Shown in pieces: positions 17,366 through 27,349 of a stretch of DNA of 64,000 nucleotides; position 1 is the stretch's first letter, and each line of letters starts with the position of its first letter. The notes beneath the pieces were generated by a model. The model saw only the letters and a program-made list of their open reading frames with translations. It had not been told where the DNA came from and searched no databases. The position numbers and the translations under genes were made by a program. This DNA is from an uncultured Paracoccaceae bacterium (GTDB taxonomy: Bacteria > Pseudomonadota > Alphaproteobacteria > Rhodobacterales > Rhodobacteraceae). The DNA lies in contig CAKZOU010000069.1 of the NCBI GenBank assembly GCA_937138255.1, positions 1 through 64,000 on the forward strand, given 5' to 3'.

Positions 17366-18366
17366 TCTTTCGACGACCCGAACAGCCCCTTGAGCGCCCG
17401 CCCCACAACGGCCGTCACCGAGGCGCGTTTGCCGGGGGCCAAGGGGATCGGGCGGCAGACGTCGATCGCGGCAAGGCCCACGCGGGCGGTCAGCGCGCCG
17501 TTGATAACGCCCTCGCCGAACCGGCGTGAGACCTTGGAGAGAACCCCGCCCCCCGCGACCGAGCCGATCAGATCGTCGCCCACCGCCACCGCGCCCGTGG
17601 CGACAAGGTGGCCGAGGACAGAGCGGGCGAGCCGCCAGCTGCCGAGCGTCCCGGCCCTGCCGCCGTAGATTTCCGCGATGCGCCGGATCATCCGCAGGTT
17701 GGCGGCAAGGGCTGTGGCCACGTCCGCCAGCGCTAATGGCACAATGGCTGTCACCGCCGCGACCTGCCGCGAGGCGGCTTCGACCTCGGCCATGGCGCGG
17801 GCATCAAGCGGATCGAGGAGGGTATGCGAGGCCAGCAGCAACAGGCCATCGGCGTCAAACATCTCGCCCCGCTGGTCCTTCAGCCGCGCCAAGCCCCAGC
17901 GCATATCCTCGCGCCCTTGGTAAAGGCGGGTCAGGTCATCGACCACCGCCTGCGCGCCGGAAAGGCTCGCCTCGGATGCGGCGATCTTGGCTTCCGTCTG
18001 AATCTTGTCGAGGCGGCGGAGGCGGCTGAAGGCCGACAGCTCGCGCAGGGAAATCAGCGCCGCAACGCCGAGGAAAATCGCCAAGAGCCCCAGCGCAATC
18101 GCGCCAAGGATTTGATTTCGTTCAAGAAGGGTCGTCACAAAGTTCCACGCCGCGAGCGACAGGGCAAAGCCCAGAAGCGCCGACAGGCTCCCCCAGAACC
18201 ACCGTGCAAGCCGCCCGCCGCGCGGTGCGGCGCCTCGGGCGATCACCCGTTGCATCGAAGTTTCCAGCGGCAGATCGCCGACCGGCGGCGCGGCCTCGGG
18301 GCCATTCTGCGCCGCGCCCGGTTCGATCTCGATCAAGAGCGATTTCCTGCGGTTCAGCTCGGTCAT
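17362..18366 (-). CDS. YcjF-like membrane protein (TIGR01620/DUF697)
   Basis: A 334-residue protein with an N-terminal soluble part, two membrane segments (WFWGSLSALLGFALSLAAW and ILGAIALGLLAIFLGVAALI, about residues 63-115), and a C-terminal DUF697-type domain. In E. coli the homologue YcjF is coded beside YcjX, as here. The start at 18366 overlaps the YcjX stop (ATGA), which supports it over an upstream in-frame codon at 18489 that lies wholly inside the YcjX gene. Function is unknown; in other bacteria the pair is linked to envelope stress. Confidence 0.85.
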   Translation of the reverse strand: MTELNRRKSLLIEIEPGAAQNGPEAAPPVGDLPLETSMQRVIARGAAPRGGRLARWFWGSLSALLGFALSLAAWNFVTTLLERNQILGAIALGLLAIFLGVAALISLRELSAFSRLRRLDKIQTEAKIAASEASLSGAQAVVDDLTRLYQGREDMRWGLARLKDQRGEMFDADGLLLLASHTLLDPLDARAMAEVEAASRQVAAVTAIVPLALADVATALAANLRMIRRIAEIYGGRAGTLGSWRLARSVLGHLVATGAVAVGDDLIGSVAGGGVLSKVSRRFGEGVINGALTARVGLAAIDVCRPIPLAPGKRASVTAVVGRALKGLFGSSKD

Positions 18367-19778
18367 AACTTGTCTCCGATCAGGAACTGCGCGGCCTTGT
18401 CGAGCCGGATATGCGGCGGGCCGTCGCCGGGGCGGAGGGTCAGCGGCGCGGGGGCGAATTGCATGATCTCGTAGTCGGTGTCGAGCCATGCCGTTGCCCC
18501 CTCCCGCGCGGGGGTCAGCAGGTGGGCGGGGTCTTCTGGCAGTTCGCCCGCGTAGAAGGCAGCCAGACGACCGCTATCGAGAAGCCGCCCGCGCACAACG
18601 TCGAGCTTTTCGCCCTCGCGCGTCACCGTGTCTTCGACCGTGGTCCGAAGGGCTGCGATCGACATGGCGGCGGTCTCTGCCCCGGCGAAATCCGCCCGGT
18701 CCTTGGCACCGCGCAAAAGCGCCTCGGTGATCGCTGTCAGGCGCGGGTGCTGGCTGTGATGAAGGTGGTCGGCCTTGGTGGCGGCGAAGAGGATCCTCTC
18801 GATCCGCTTGCCACCCAGAAGGCGGGCGAGAAAGGGGCTTTTGCCGGGGCGGAAGGCCACGAGGATATCGGCCATCGCCTGCCGGAGGTCTTCAACCGCG
18901 CGGGGGCCTGCATGGATCGCGCCAAGCACATCGACCAAGACGATCTGCCGGTCGATCCGGGCGAAATGTTCGCGGAAGAAGGGGCCGACGACCTTTTTCT
19001 TATAGCTTTCAAAGCGACGTTCAAACTCGTGCCAGAGCGAGGCTTTGCCGGCCTTCTCAGGCTTTCTCAGCGGCGCGAAGGAGAGAACGGGCGAGCCCTC
19101 CATCTCGCCCGGCAACAGAAACCGCCCCGGCGAGCAATCGCTATAGCCTGCGTCGCGGGCGGCGTGGAGGTGATCGGTATAGGCCTTAGCCAGATCCTGC
19201 GCTGCTTCTTCGGTGAACTCCGCCGAAGCATCCGTCGCCGACAGCCGCGCAAGGAAATCCGCCGCCAGCGGGCGGTGATCGAGGCGCTGGAGCGTCCGCT
19301 CCGACCATGCCTCGAAGCTCATCTCCATCAGGCCGAGGTCCAAAAGCCACTCGCCCGGGTAATCGACGATATCGAGATGCACCGTCCGCGCACCCCGAAG
19401 ACCCGCGAGCGCCCCTTTGGGCTCGATGCGGAACGACAGGCGCAATTCGCTGATCCGGCGGGTGCCCGAGGGCCAAGTGGGCTCTTTCGCGGTCAGCCGC
19501 GCGAGGTTGGCCTCATAGTCAAAGCGCGGCAGCGTGTCGTCGGGCTGGGGCTGAAGAAATGCCGTGCGGATCGTGCCAGCGGCGGCCGACAGAAGCTGGG
19601 GCATCCGGCCCCGGTCCATGAGGTTGGCGACCAGCGAGGTGATGAAGACCGTCTTGCCCGCCCGCGAAAGGCCGGTCACGCCAAGCCGGACCACGCTCTC
19701 GCCAAAAGGCGCGGTCACGGTCTCGGTGGCGGTCTCGAGCCGCCTGAAAAGTCCATCGGCAATCTGGCTGAGGTCCAA
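18363..19778 (-). CDS. YcjX family P-loop GTPase-like protein
   Basis: A 471-residue protein of the YcjX family, in which a P-loop NTPase fold is predicted. The phosphate-binding loop GLSRAGKTVFITSL is at about residues 35-48. Members are conserved in proteobacteria beside YcjF and often belong to phage-shock or heat-shock regulons; no biochemical role is certain. It is the first gene of a two-gene unit coupled to the YcjF-like gene by a 4-base overlap. The divergent gene is truA. Confidence 0.87.
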   Translation of the reverse strand: MDLSQIADGLFRRLETATETVTAPFGESVVRLGVTGLSRAGKTVFITSLVANLMDRGRMPQLLSAAAGTIRTAFLQPQPDDTLPRFDYEANLARLTAKEPTWPSGTRRISELRLSFRIEPKGALAGLRGARTVHLDIVDYPGEWLLDLGLMEMSFEAWSERTLQRLDHRPLAADFLARLSATDASAEFTEEAAQDLAKAYTDHLHAARDAGYSDCSPGRFLLPGEMEGSPVLSFAPLRKPEKAGKASLWHEFERRFESYKKKVVGPFFREHFARIDRQIVLVDVLGAIHAGPRAVEDLRQAMADILVAFRPGKSPFLARLLGGKRIERILFAATKADHLHHSQHPRLTAITEALLRGAKDRADFAGAETAAMSIAALRTTVEDTVTREGEKLDVVRGRLLDSGRLAAFYAGELPEDPAHLLTPAREGATAWLDTDYEIMQFAPAPLTLRPGDGPPHIRLDKAAQFLIGDKL

Positions 19779-19882
19779 ACCTGCCCCTTTCCTCGTGTTT
19801 CCCTAGATAGATAGGGGCGCATCGGCCCCTTGGGTAGCCCCAGCCGCTTGCCGGATCGCCCGCTCTGGGCTAGGGCAAGGTC

Positions 19883-20656
19883 ATGCCCCGCTATGCTCTC
19901 AGAATAGAATACCACGGCGCGCCCTTTGCCGGCTGGCAAAGGCAGGCCGATCAGCCTTCGGTTCAGGGGGCGATCGAGGCCGCGCTGGCCAAGCTCGAGC
20001 CGCGGGACCACACGATTGCCGCAGCGGGGCGCACCGATGCGGGCGTGCACGCCACCGCACAGGTCGCGCATTGCGACATGGAAAAGGATTGGGAGCCGTT
20101 CCGCCTGTCGGAGGCGCTCAACTGGCATCTCAAGCCCGCGCCCGTGGCCATCACCGCCTGCGCCCGCGTGGCCGACGACTGGCACGCTCGGTTTTCGGCC
20201 ATCGAGCGGCGATATCTCTTCCGGCTCATCAGCCGCCGCGCACCCCTGACCGTCGAGACGGGCCTCGCGTGGCGGGTGAACCACCCCCTGAGCCTCGCGC
20301 CCATGCAGGAAGCGGCCAACCACCTGATCGGCAAGCACGATTTCACCACCTTTCGCTCGTCGATCTGTCAGGCCGAAAGCCCCGTCAAAACACTCGACGA
20401 GCTGCGTATCGAGGAAATCGCCCGCCCTGACGGGGCCGAATTCCGCTTTCACCTGCGGGCGCGGTCGTTCCTGCACAATCAGGTGCGCAGCTTTGTCGGC
20501 ACACTCGAACGGGTCGGCGCCGGTGCTTGGGAGCCTGACGATGTGAAGGCCGCGCTCGAGGCGCGGGATCGTGCCGCCTGTGGCCCGGTCTGCCCGCCAG
20601 ACGGGCTCTATCTTGCCGGCGTCGGCTATCCCGAAGATCCCTTCGCTGGCGCATAG
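19883..20656 (+). CDS. truA: tRNA pseudouridine(38-40) synthase TruA
   Basis: TruA isomerises uridines 38-40 in tRNA anticodon stems. The 257-residue protein starts [21 protein letters not shown], and the catalytic aspartate is D52 in [10 protein letters not shown] (48-57). A conserved [10 protein letters not shown] segment lies near residue 194-203. Length matches the family (about 245-270). The gene stands alone between the YcjX promoter and tamA; 99 bases separate it from tamA. Confidence 0.95.
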   Translation: MPRYALRIEYHGAPFAGWQRQADQPSVQGAIEAALAKLEPRDHTIAAAGRTDAGVHATAQVAHCDMEKDWEPFRLSEALNWHLKPAPVAITACARVADDWHARFSAIERRYLFRLISRRAPLTVETGLAWRVNHPLSLAPMQEAANHLIGKHDFTTFRSSICQAESPVKTLDELRIEEIARPDGAEFRFHLRARSFLHNQVRSFVGTLERVGAGAWEPDDVKAALEARDRAACGPVCPPDGLYLAGVGYPEDPFAGA

Positions 20657-20755
20657 GCGGGGCTCCGCCGCTCAAGGAATGCGCGTTTTCATTGCCGTCC
20701 TCATCGGCTAGGACAATAGAGCCTGTCTGCCTGATGCCCCGCGAGGAGAATCCCC

Positions 20756-22549
20756 GTGGCCCGTATGGTCCGCCCTGTCGCCGGTATTCTCGCGCTCACC
20801 CTGAGCGCCCTGCCCGCGCTATCGCAAGATATCCGGTTCCGTATCACCGAAAACAGCGCCCTTAGGCCCGCCCTCGAAGCGGCATCGCTACTAGTGGCGC
20901 AAGAAGCGAGCGGCGAGGCGTCGGCTCAGGACATCGTCGCCGCGGCGCGCGCTGATTATCCCCGCCTTCTCGCCGCGCTTTATGCAGAAGGCTATTTTGG
21001 CGCCACGGTGTCGATCCTCGTCGACGGGCGCGAAGCGGCAGGCATCGCGCCGCTTGATGCACCATCAAGCATCCGCGGGGTCGAGATTATCGTCACGCCA
21101 GGGCCAGCCTTCCGTTTTGGAGCAACCGAGGCCTCGCCGCTTCCCGAAGGCGCAGAGATGCCCGCCACGTTCGTCACTGGCCTGCCTGCCAGCACCGACG
21201 CGATCCGCGAGGCTGCGCGAACGGGGATCAACGCGTGGCGCGACGCCGGTCATGCCAAAGCCACGCTCGAGAGCCAGCGCGTGATTGCCGATCACAGGGA
21301 TAGCCAACTCGACGTCAGCCTTGGGTTCGCGCCAGGTGCACAACTGACCTTTGGCCCCGTAGCTGTCGAGGGCAATAGCACCGTTTCCGATGACCGCATC
21401 CGCGAGATCGCTGGCCTCCCTCAAGGTTCTGTATATAGCCCCGCCGAGATCGACCGCGCCCTCGCCCGACTGCGCCGCGCTGGAGCCTTCCGCGCCGCGA
21501 GCCTGACCGAAGCCGACGCGACGACCGTCGATCTTGCCTTGCCTATCACGTTGAATGTCGTAGAGGAAAAGCCGCGCCGCCTTGGCTTTGGTGCCGAGCT
21601 GACCTCGTTCGATGGCCTCGCGCTCAGCGCATATTGGATTCACCGCAATCTCCTTGGCGGATCCGAAAACCTGCGTATCGACGGCTCGGTCGAGGGGATT
21701 GGCGGCGCGACCGGCGCTCTGGATGCGCGTCTTGGCGCGGCCTTTGTGCGGCCAGCAACGCTAGATGCCGACACCGACCTTCTCGCCGGAGCCGAAATCC
21801 TCCACCGCGAAGACCCGCTCTACGGCATGAATTCGGCCAGCCTAGATGTTGGCCTGCGCCGACGGTTTGGTGAAACGCTGCAACTCAGCCTCGCCGTGGG
21901 CGCAAAGACGGCGCAGATCAGCGACGATTTGGGCACCCGCAGCTATACCGTCCTGACCCTTCCCGGCACCGCTACATTCGACAAGCGCGATAATGCCCTA
22001 GACGCGCACAAGGGCTATTTCCTCGACGCCAAAGCGACCCCGTTTCTCAGCCTCTCGGGCGATGCGGCAACCGGCCTTCGGCTCTGGACGGAGGGCCGCG
22101 CCTATTTCACGCCGGGCGCGGCCGGCAATCCGACTTTCGCCCTGCGCGGCCAGCTTGGCACGGTGATGGGGCCCGATCTGTTGTCCGCGCCGCCCGACTA
22201 TCTCTTCTTTTCCGGCGGCGGCGGGACAGTTCGGGGCCAGCCCTATCAATCGCTCGCCATCGATCTGGGCGGTGGCGACCGGATCGGCGGGCTGAGCCTT
22301 GCGGCTCTTTCAGCGGAAGTCCGCGCCAGCGTGACCGATACGATCGGTATCGTCGGTTTTGCCGATGCGGGCTATGTCGGCGCAAGCGCCCTGCCCTTGA
22401 CCAATGGCGATTGGCACGCAGGGGCGGGCATCGGCATTCGCTATCAGACGGGCCTTGGCCCGCTCCGCCTTGACGTGGCGACCCCGATCACCGGCACGGG
22501 CGCTGGCCAGTCGATCAATATCTACATTGGCATCGGACAGGCCTTCTGA
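20756..22549 (+). CDS. tamA: Translocation and assembly module protein TamA
   Basis: An Omp85-family outer-membrane beta-barrel that works with TamB in assembling or inserting outer-membrane components. The 597-residue precursor has a signal peptide (GILALTLSALPALSQ, cleaved about residue 23), two or three POTRA-like domains (about 25-265, including GPVAVEGNSTVSDDRIREIAGLPQGSVYSP) and a C-terminal barrel ending in an aromatic residue (IYIGIGQAF). The start is the GTG at 20756, because GAGGAG at 20743-20748 lies 7 bases upstream; the ATG three codons later is too far. The stop overlaps the tamB start by one base (TGATG). Confidence 0.93.
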   Translation: MARMVRPVAGILALTLSALPALSQDIRFRITENSALRPALEAASLLVAQEASGEASAQDIVAAARADYPRLLAALYAEGYFGATVSILVDGREAAGIAPLDAPSSIRGVEIIVTPGPAFRFGATEASPLPEGAEMPATFVTGLPASTDAIREAARTGINAWRDAGHAKATLESQRVIADHRDSQLDVSLGFAPGAQLTFGPVAVEGNSTVSDDRIREIAGLPQGSVYSPAEIDRALARLRRAGAFRAASLTEADATTVDLALPITLNVVEEKPRRLGFGAELTSFDGLALSAYWIHRNLLGGSENLRIDGSVEGIGGATGALDARLGAAFVRPATLDADTDLLAGAEILHREDPLYGMNSASLDVGLRRRFGETLQLSLAVGAKTAQISDDLGTRSYTVLTLPGTATFDKRDNALDAHKGYFLDAKATPFLSLSGDAATGLRLWTEGRAYFTPGAAGNPTFALRGQLGTVMGPDLLSAPPDYLFFSGGGGTVRGQPYQSLAIDLGGGDRIGGLSLAALSAEVRASVTDTIGIVGFADAGYVGASALPLTNGDWHAGAGIGIRYQTGLGPLRLDVATPITGTGAGQSINIYIGIGQAF

Positions 22550-25500
22550 TGCGACGGCTTCTTCTCCTTTTGGTTCTGCTTTTGCCTTTTACCGCTTTGG
22601 CGCAGGAAGAAACCGACAAGGATTTTCTGACTCGCCTTTTGGAGCGTTCGCTCTCCGGCGGCGGACGTCAGGTCGAGATCGAAGGATTCTCCGGCGCCCT
22701 AAGTTCGGAAGCCCGTTTTGAGCGATTGACTGTCTCAGACACGCAAGGCGAATGGCTTGTAATCGAAGGCGGGCGTCTCAACTGGGACCGTGGCGCTCTT
22801 GTAACCGGCCGCGTCGATATTGACCGGCTTGTAGCGGACGTTGTCCATCTGATCCGCTGGCCAGTTGCCTCGACAGACCCAATCAAGCCCGAAGCGACAC
22901 CCTTCGCCCTACCTGACCTGCCCGTTTCGGTGGATGTGGGCGCATTGAATGTCGAACGCATTTCGATTGCTGAAGGGATTGCCGGGGAGCACGTCGACCT
23001 GAGCCTTTCGGGTGCACTGGCGCTCGGCGGTGGCGAGGGCTCCGCTCAACTCTTGTCGCAACGAATAGATGGAGGGATTGGCGCTTTCGCTCTGGAGGCC
23101 AGCTACTCAAACGAGAGCCGCATTCTCAAAGCCTATCTTGATCTTGACGAGGGCGAAGGTGGACTTGCGGCCAAGGCGCTTGGCATTGCCGGAGCGCCCG
23201 CCCTGCACCTGACCCTCGGCGGTGAGGCGCCGGTCGACGCCTTCGCAGCGACGCTCACGCTCGACACCGAAGGCGTGCGGCGGCTCGAGGGCAGGATCGC
23301 ATTCGGGCTTGGAGAAGAGGCGCAATACGATCTGGCGCTCTCGGGGGATATATCGGCGCTGTTCCTGCCGGAATACCGGCCATTCTTTGGCCGACAGGTC
23401 GAGCTGACAACCTCGGCTATCCGGCGCAGCACCGGACAGCTGGTCTTGTCGGACTTGTCTCTATCAAGTCGCAGCCTTGCTCTCCAAGGATCGGCGAGGC
23501 TCACTCCCGGCGGGTGGCCAGAACGCTTTGATCTAAAGGGCAGACTTGCAGATCCCGAGGGTGCCCCCGTGCTTTTGCCTCTGACAGGCCAGGCCACCAC
23601 TGTCGCCTCGGCCGACCTGTCTCTGGCCTATGATGCCGGCAAGGGGGATACTTGGGCCGCAACGCTCCGCGCCGATCAAATTGGTCGCCCCGGTTTCTCT
23701 GCGACCACGGCTTTGATCGAGGGCAGCGGCACCATCACCCAAGGCGAGGACGAAGCCCCGCGCCGCTTTGACGGCACGATTGCCTATCGCGCCGAGGGCG
23801 CTGCCTTTGCCGATCAAGAGCTTTCGGCTGCGCTCGGCGACCGGCTCAGCGGAGGCGTGCAGCTGTCGCACATCGACGGCGAGCCATTCCGCATTCGGGG
23901 CCTGTCACTGGAAGGGCCGGGGATTGGCCTAAGTGCCAATGCGGAAATCTCCGGAGCGGGTGAGGATTTCATGGTTCGAACTGAAGCATCGTTCGACATC
24001 GAGAGTCTGGAGCGCTTTTCTCTACTTACTGGTCGCGACCTGTCGGGCGCGGTAAAGGCCTCCCTCAGCGGGAACATTCAGCCCACCGACCTGTCGTTCA
24101 ACCTGTGGCTCAACGCCGAGACCAATGGGCTGGCGGTCGGTCTTACTAACCTTGATCCACTCTTGACCGGGCGGACAGCAGGGAGCGCGCGCCTCATCCG
24201 CGATGGGTCCGGCGTCCGAATCGAAGGACTTAATTCCCAGGGCGGCACGTTCGCGGCCAAAGGGGCGCTTTCGCTCACCAGTCAAAGCCTCGAGGCCGAC
24301 CTGCGGCTTGATCTTGCAGACCTTGCGCTGGTCGTTCCGGGTGTGGATGGCCCGGCAACCTTCGAGATCATCGCCCGGCCAGAGGCTGACGGTGCAACAT
24401 CCCTTGCCCTATCTGCCGCCGGGGCGGGCGAGGAATTGGCGCTGACGGGCCAAATCTCTGCCGATGCCCCCCGCGAGTTCCGTGGCACGGCGAAGGCGAC
24501 TTCCCGGGATCTTTCACGCCTTGCTTCCCTTGCCGGCATCCAGATCGGCGGGCAGGCGGAAGCAACGGTAAACGGCCGCTCCACTCTGGATTTCTCGGAT
24601 TTTGCGATCGCCGCCGAAGCAACAACGTCAAATCTGGAGCTGGCAACCGACATTCTGAACCCGCTTCTCGCAGGCGCAGGCAAAATTCAGACTGTCGTGG
24701 AACGGCGCGAAGGGACGGCAATCATCGTTCCATCCCTTTCGGCAGAAACGGCCAACCTGTCCCTCTCTGGCAGCCTCACCCAGATGACGGACGGACCCAA
24801 GGCCGAATTCAGCACCCGCATCGCTGATATGGCGCTGATCGCATCGGACTTTGCCGGGCCACTTGAGGCCGGTGGCGCCGCCACCCGCAGCGAGGATGGT
24901 CTATGGTCGCTCGAAAGCGCCAAGGTGACTGGCCCAGGCGGTTTGCAGGCGGATATCAGCGGCAGCGTGGGAGAAGATCTGCCTGCCGATCTCCGGCTTT
25001 CAGGGGCCCTGCCTCTTGGCCTATTGAACCAAATACTAGAGCCTCGCCGCGCCGCTGGCATGGTGCGCTTTGATCTGGGGCTACGGGGCAGTTTGGACGG
25101 CAATATCCTCGGCGGTTTGAGTGGCACGCTATCTCTTGCCGAGGGCCGGCTTGCCGATCCTCTTCTGGGGCAATCCATCGAAGGGCTAAGTGGTGCTGCC
25201 AGCTTCGAAGGCGGAAGTGTCAGGATCGACCTCTCGGGAACATCTCCGGCAGGCGGCGACGCACGGCTGAGCGGGGTGGTGGGCCTTTCAGCCCCGATCT
25301 CTGCAGATCTTGGCCTGCAGCTATCCGGCTGGGTGCTGCGCGATCCGGCATTGTATCAGACCACGCTCGACGGCGCGGTGGGGATCTCGGGTCCGTTGAC
25401 AGGCGGTGCGCTCATCTCGGGCGAGGTTCGGCTTGGAACAACAGAGCTGCGTGTTCCATCGTCCAGCATCAGTGCCGCAGGCGATATCCCGGAGATCACC

Positions 25501-26286
25501 CATATCGGGGCTTCACCAGACATCACAGAGTCCCTTGCGCGGGCAGGTCTGACCAAAGCGGCCAACACCGGCGGCGGCCGAGGTGTTTCCTACGACCTCG
25601 ATATCCGCATCCTTGCGCCCGAACAGGTTTTTGTGCGGGGGCGAGGGCTCGACGCCGAGCTTGGGGGCGCCCTGACGTTGGGAGGATCGACAGCTGATAT
25701 CGCGCCAGTGGGCCGCCTTGATCTGATCCGGGGCAGGCTTGATATCCTGCAGCAACGCTTCGACCTTACTCAAGGCTCGGCCGATATCCGTGGCGACCTG
25801 ATGCCCGAGATTCAGCTTGCCGCAACCACGACCGCGCGAAGCGGAACGATCGTCAACCTGAGCGTTGAGGGAAGACTCGATTCACCCGATTTTGTGTTGT
25901 CGTCGACGCCTGATCTGCCGCAGGACGAGATCATTTCACAGCTTCTTTTCGGCCGCGGCCTCGATCAGATATCGCCGCTCCAGGCGGTTCAACTTGCCTC
26001 CGCGGTCGCGACCCTCGCTGGTCGTGGCGGTGCCGGTCTTGTCGACAACCTTCGACAGCGGTTTGGCCTCGATGATCTGGACATCAGTTCGAACCCCGAA
26101 GGAGACACGACCTTCCGGGTTGGCAGATATTTTGGCGAAAACTTGTATTCCGATGTCGCCGTCTCGAGCGGCGGCCAGAGTGAGCTCAGCCTCAATCTCG
26201 ATCTGTCGGAAACGCTGACAGCCAAGGGCAGTATCGACAGCGAGGGTCAGACCAGCCTCGGTATCTTCTTCGAGCGCGACTACTGA
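22549..26286 (+). CDS. tamB: Translocation and assembly module protein TamB
   Basis: A 1245-residue inner-membrane-anchored periplasmic protein of the AsmA-like group, shaped as a long beta-groove thought to move phospholipid or assist barrel assembly together with TamA. It begins with a hydrophobic anchor (LLLLLVLLLPFTALAQ), continues as a long repetitive beta-rich region with many L-S-G and A-x-L-S-L elements, and ends in the conserved DUF490 domain (DEIISQLLFGRGLDQISPLQAVQLASAVA ... DISSNPEGDTTFRVGRYFGENLY, final aromatic FERDY). The tamA overlap shows they are one operon. Confidence 0.93.
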   Translation: MRRLLLLLVLLLPFTALAQEETDKDFLTRLLERSLSGGGRQVEIEGFSGALSSEARFERLTVSDTQGEWLVIEGGRLNWDRGALVTGRVDIDRLVADVVHLIRWPVASTDPIKPEATPFALPDLPVSVDVGALNVERISIAEGIAGEHVDLSLSGALALGGGEGSAQLLSQRIDGGIGAFALEASYSNESRILKAYLDLDEGEGGLAAKALGIAGAPALHLTLGGEAPVDAFAATLTLDTEGVRRLEGRIAFGLGEEAQYDLALSGDISALFLPEYRPFFGRQVELTTSAIRRSTGQLVLSDLSLSSRSLALQGSARLTPGGWPERFDLKGRLADPEGAPVLLPLTGQATTVASADLSLAYDAGKGDTWAATLRADQIGRPGFSATTALIEGSGTITQGEDEAPRRFDGTIAYRAEGAAFADQELSAALGDRLSGGVQLSHIDGEPFRIRGLSLEGPGIGLSANAEISGAGEDFMVRTEASFDIESLERFSLLTGRDLSGAVKASLSGNIQPTDLSFNLWLNAETNGLAVGLTNLDPLLTGRTAGSARLIRDGSGVRIEGLNSQGGTFAAKGALSLTSQSLEADLRLDLADLALVVPGVDGPATFEIIARPEADGATSLALSAAGAGEELALTGQISADAPREFRGTAKATSRDLSRLASLAGIQIGGQAEATVNGRSTLDFSDFAIAAEATTSNLELATDILNPLLAGAGKIQTVVERREGTAIIVPSLSAETANLSLSGSLTQMTDGPKAEFSTRIADMALIASDFAGPLEAGGAATRSEDGLWSLESAKVTGPGGLQADISGSVGEDLPADLRLSGALPLGLLNQILEPRRAAGMVRFDLGLRGSLDGNILGGLSGTLSLAEGRLADPLLGQSIEGLSGAASFEGGSVRIDLSGTSPAGGDARLSGVVGLSAPISADLGLQLSGWVLRDPALYQTTLDGAVGISGPLTGGALISGEVRLGTTELRVPSSSISAAGDIPEITHIGASPDITESLARAGLTKAANTGGGRGVSYDLDIRILAPEQVFVRGRGLDAELGGALTLGGSTADIAPVGRLDLIRGRLDILQQRFDLTQGSADIRGDLMPEIQLAATTTARSGTIVNLSVEGRLDSPDFVLSSTPDLPQDEIISQLLFGRGLDQISPLQAVQLASAVATLAGRGGAGLVDNLRQRFGLDDLDISSNPEGDTTFRVGRYFGENLYSDVAVSSGGQSELSLNLDLSETLTAKGSIDSEGQTSLGIFFERDY

Positions 26287-26314
26287 AAGAAAAACGGCGG
26301 CCCAGAGGCCGCCG
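26286..26314 (-). terminator. Intrinsic terminator of the opp operon
   Basis: An 8-bp stem, CGGCGGCC (26295-26302) with GGCCGCCG (26307-26314), has a 4-base loop. Read on the minus strand it is followed by TTTTTCTTT, making it a strong terminator for the oppABCDF transcript. On the plus strand it could weakly end the tamAB transcript. Confidence 0.85.
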
Positions 26315-26335
26315 CTTTGATCAATGCTGTTGGCC

Positions 26336-27349
26336 TCAAGCCGTCACTTCAAGAAGCGCCTCGGCTTCGTGGAACGGGCAGGCCACCTTGTGATCCTCGC
26401 CCGGAATCGTGATCATTTTCGGACGCTCGCCCGCGCAGCTCGCCTGCGCCTTGCGGCAGCGGGTGCGGAAGACACAGCCCGAGGGCGGGTTCATCGGCGA
26501 GGGCAATTCGCCTACGATCACCTCGCGCGGGCGCGCCTTCTCCAGCTTGGGATCGGGGATCGGCACCGACGAGATGAGCGCTTGCGTATAGGGGTGCTCG
26601 GGCCGCGTCGTCAGGCGATCGGCGTCGCCCTCTTCCATGATCCGGCCCAGATACATCACGCCGATCCGGTCGGAGATATGCTTCACCACTGACAGATCGT
26701 GGGCGATGAAGATCATCGACAGGCCCATGTCGCGCTGCAACTCCATCAGGAGGTTGATCACCTGCGCCTGCACCGACACGTCGAGAGCCGACACCGGCTC
26801 GTCACAGATCACGAGTTTGGGCTCGAGGATCAGGGCGCGGGCGATGCCGATGCGCTGGCACTGGCCGCCCGAAAACTCGTGCGGATAGCGGTTGATGAGG
26901 TTCGGCAGAAGGCCCACACGCTCCATCAGCTTGGCGACGCGCTGCTTCACCTCGGCGCGGGGCGTCTTGGGGAAGTGCGTGACCAGGGGCTCGGCGATGA
27001 TCTCGCCCACCGTCATTCGCGGGTTGAGCGCGGCCAGCGGATCCTGAAAGATCATCTGCACATCGCGGCGATGGGCGCGGCGCTCGCCAGGCTCCATTTC
27101 CGCAAGGTCTTTGCCTTCGAACCGGATCTTGCCGCCCGAGGTCGGCACAGTGCCGATGATCGCACGGGCCAGCGTTGATTTGCCTGAGCCGCTTTCGCCG
27201 ACGATACCAAGGCATTCGCCCGCCGCCAGATCAAGGCTCACGCCATTCACAGCATGGAGTTGGCGCGGCGGCGTCCAAGGCCAGGAGCCGGGGCGGCGGA
27301 TCTCAAACGTAACCTGCAGGTTCTCAAGTGTGAGGAATGGGGTCGCCAT
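26336..27349 (-). CDS. oppF: Oligopeptide ABC transporter ATP-binding protein OppF
   Basis: The second ATPase of a peptide importer. The 337-residue protein has Walker A (GESGSGKST near residue 50), the signature SGGQCQR, Walker B (LVICDEPVSALD) and the C-terminal oligopeptide/dipeptide transporter cysteine domain (GCVFRTRCRKAQASC), which may hold an iron-sulfur cluster. AGGAGG lies 7 bases before the ATG at 27349, which overlaps the oppD stop; the neighbouring ATG at 27352 is nearly as possible. It is the last gene of the operon, followed by a strong terminator. Confidence 0.93.
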   Translation of the reverse strand: MATPFLTLENLQVTFEIRRPGSWPWTPPRQLHAVNGVSLDLAAGECLGIVGESGSGKSTLARAIIGTVPTSGGKIRFEGKDLAEMEPGERRAHRRDVQMIFQDPLAALNPRMTVGEIIAEPLVTHFPKTPRAEVKQRVAKLMERVGLLPNLINRYPHEFSGGQCQRIGIARALILEPKLVICDEPVSALDVSVQAQVINLLMELQRDMGLSMIFIAHDLSVVKHISDRIGVMYLGRIMEEGDADRLTTRPEHPYTQALISSVPIPDPKLEKARPREVIVGELPSPMNPPSGCVFRTRCRKAQASCAGERPKMITIPGEDHKVACPFHEAEALLEVTA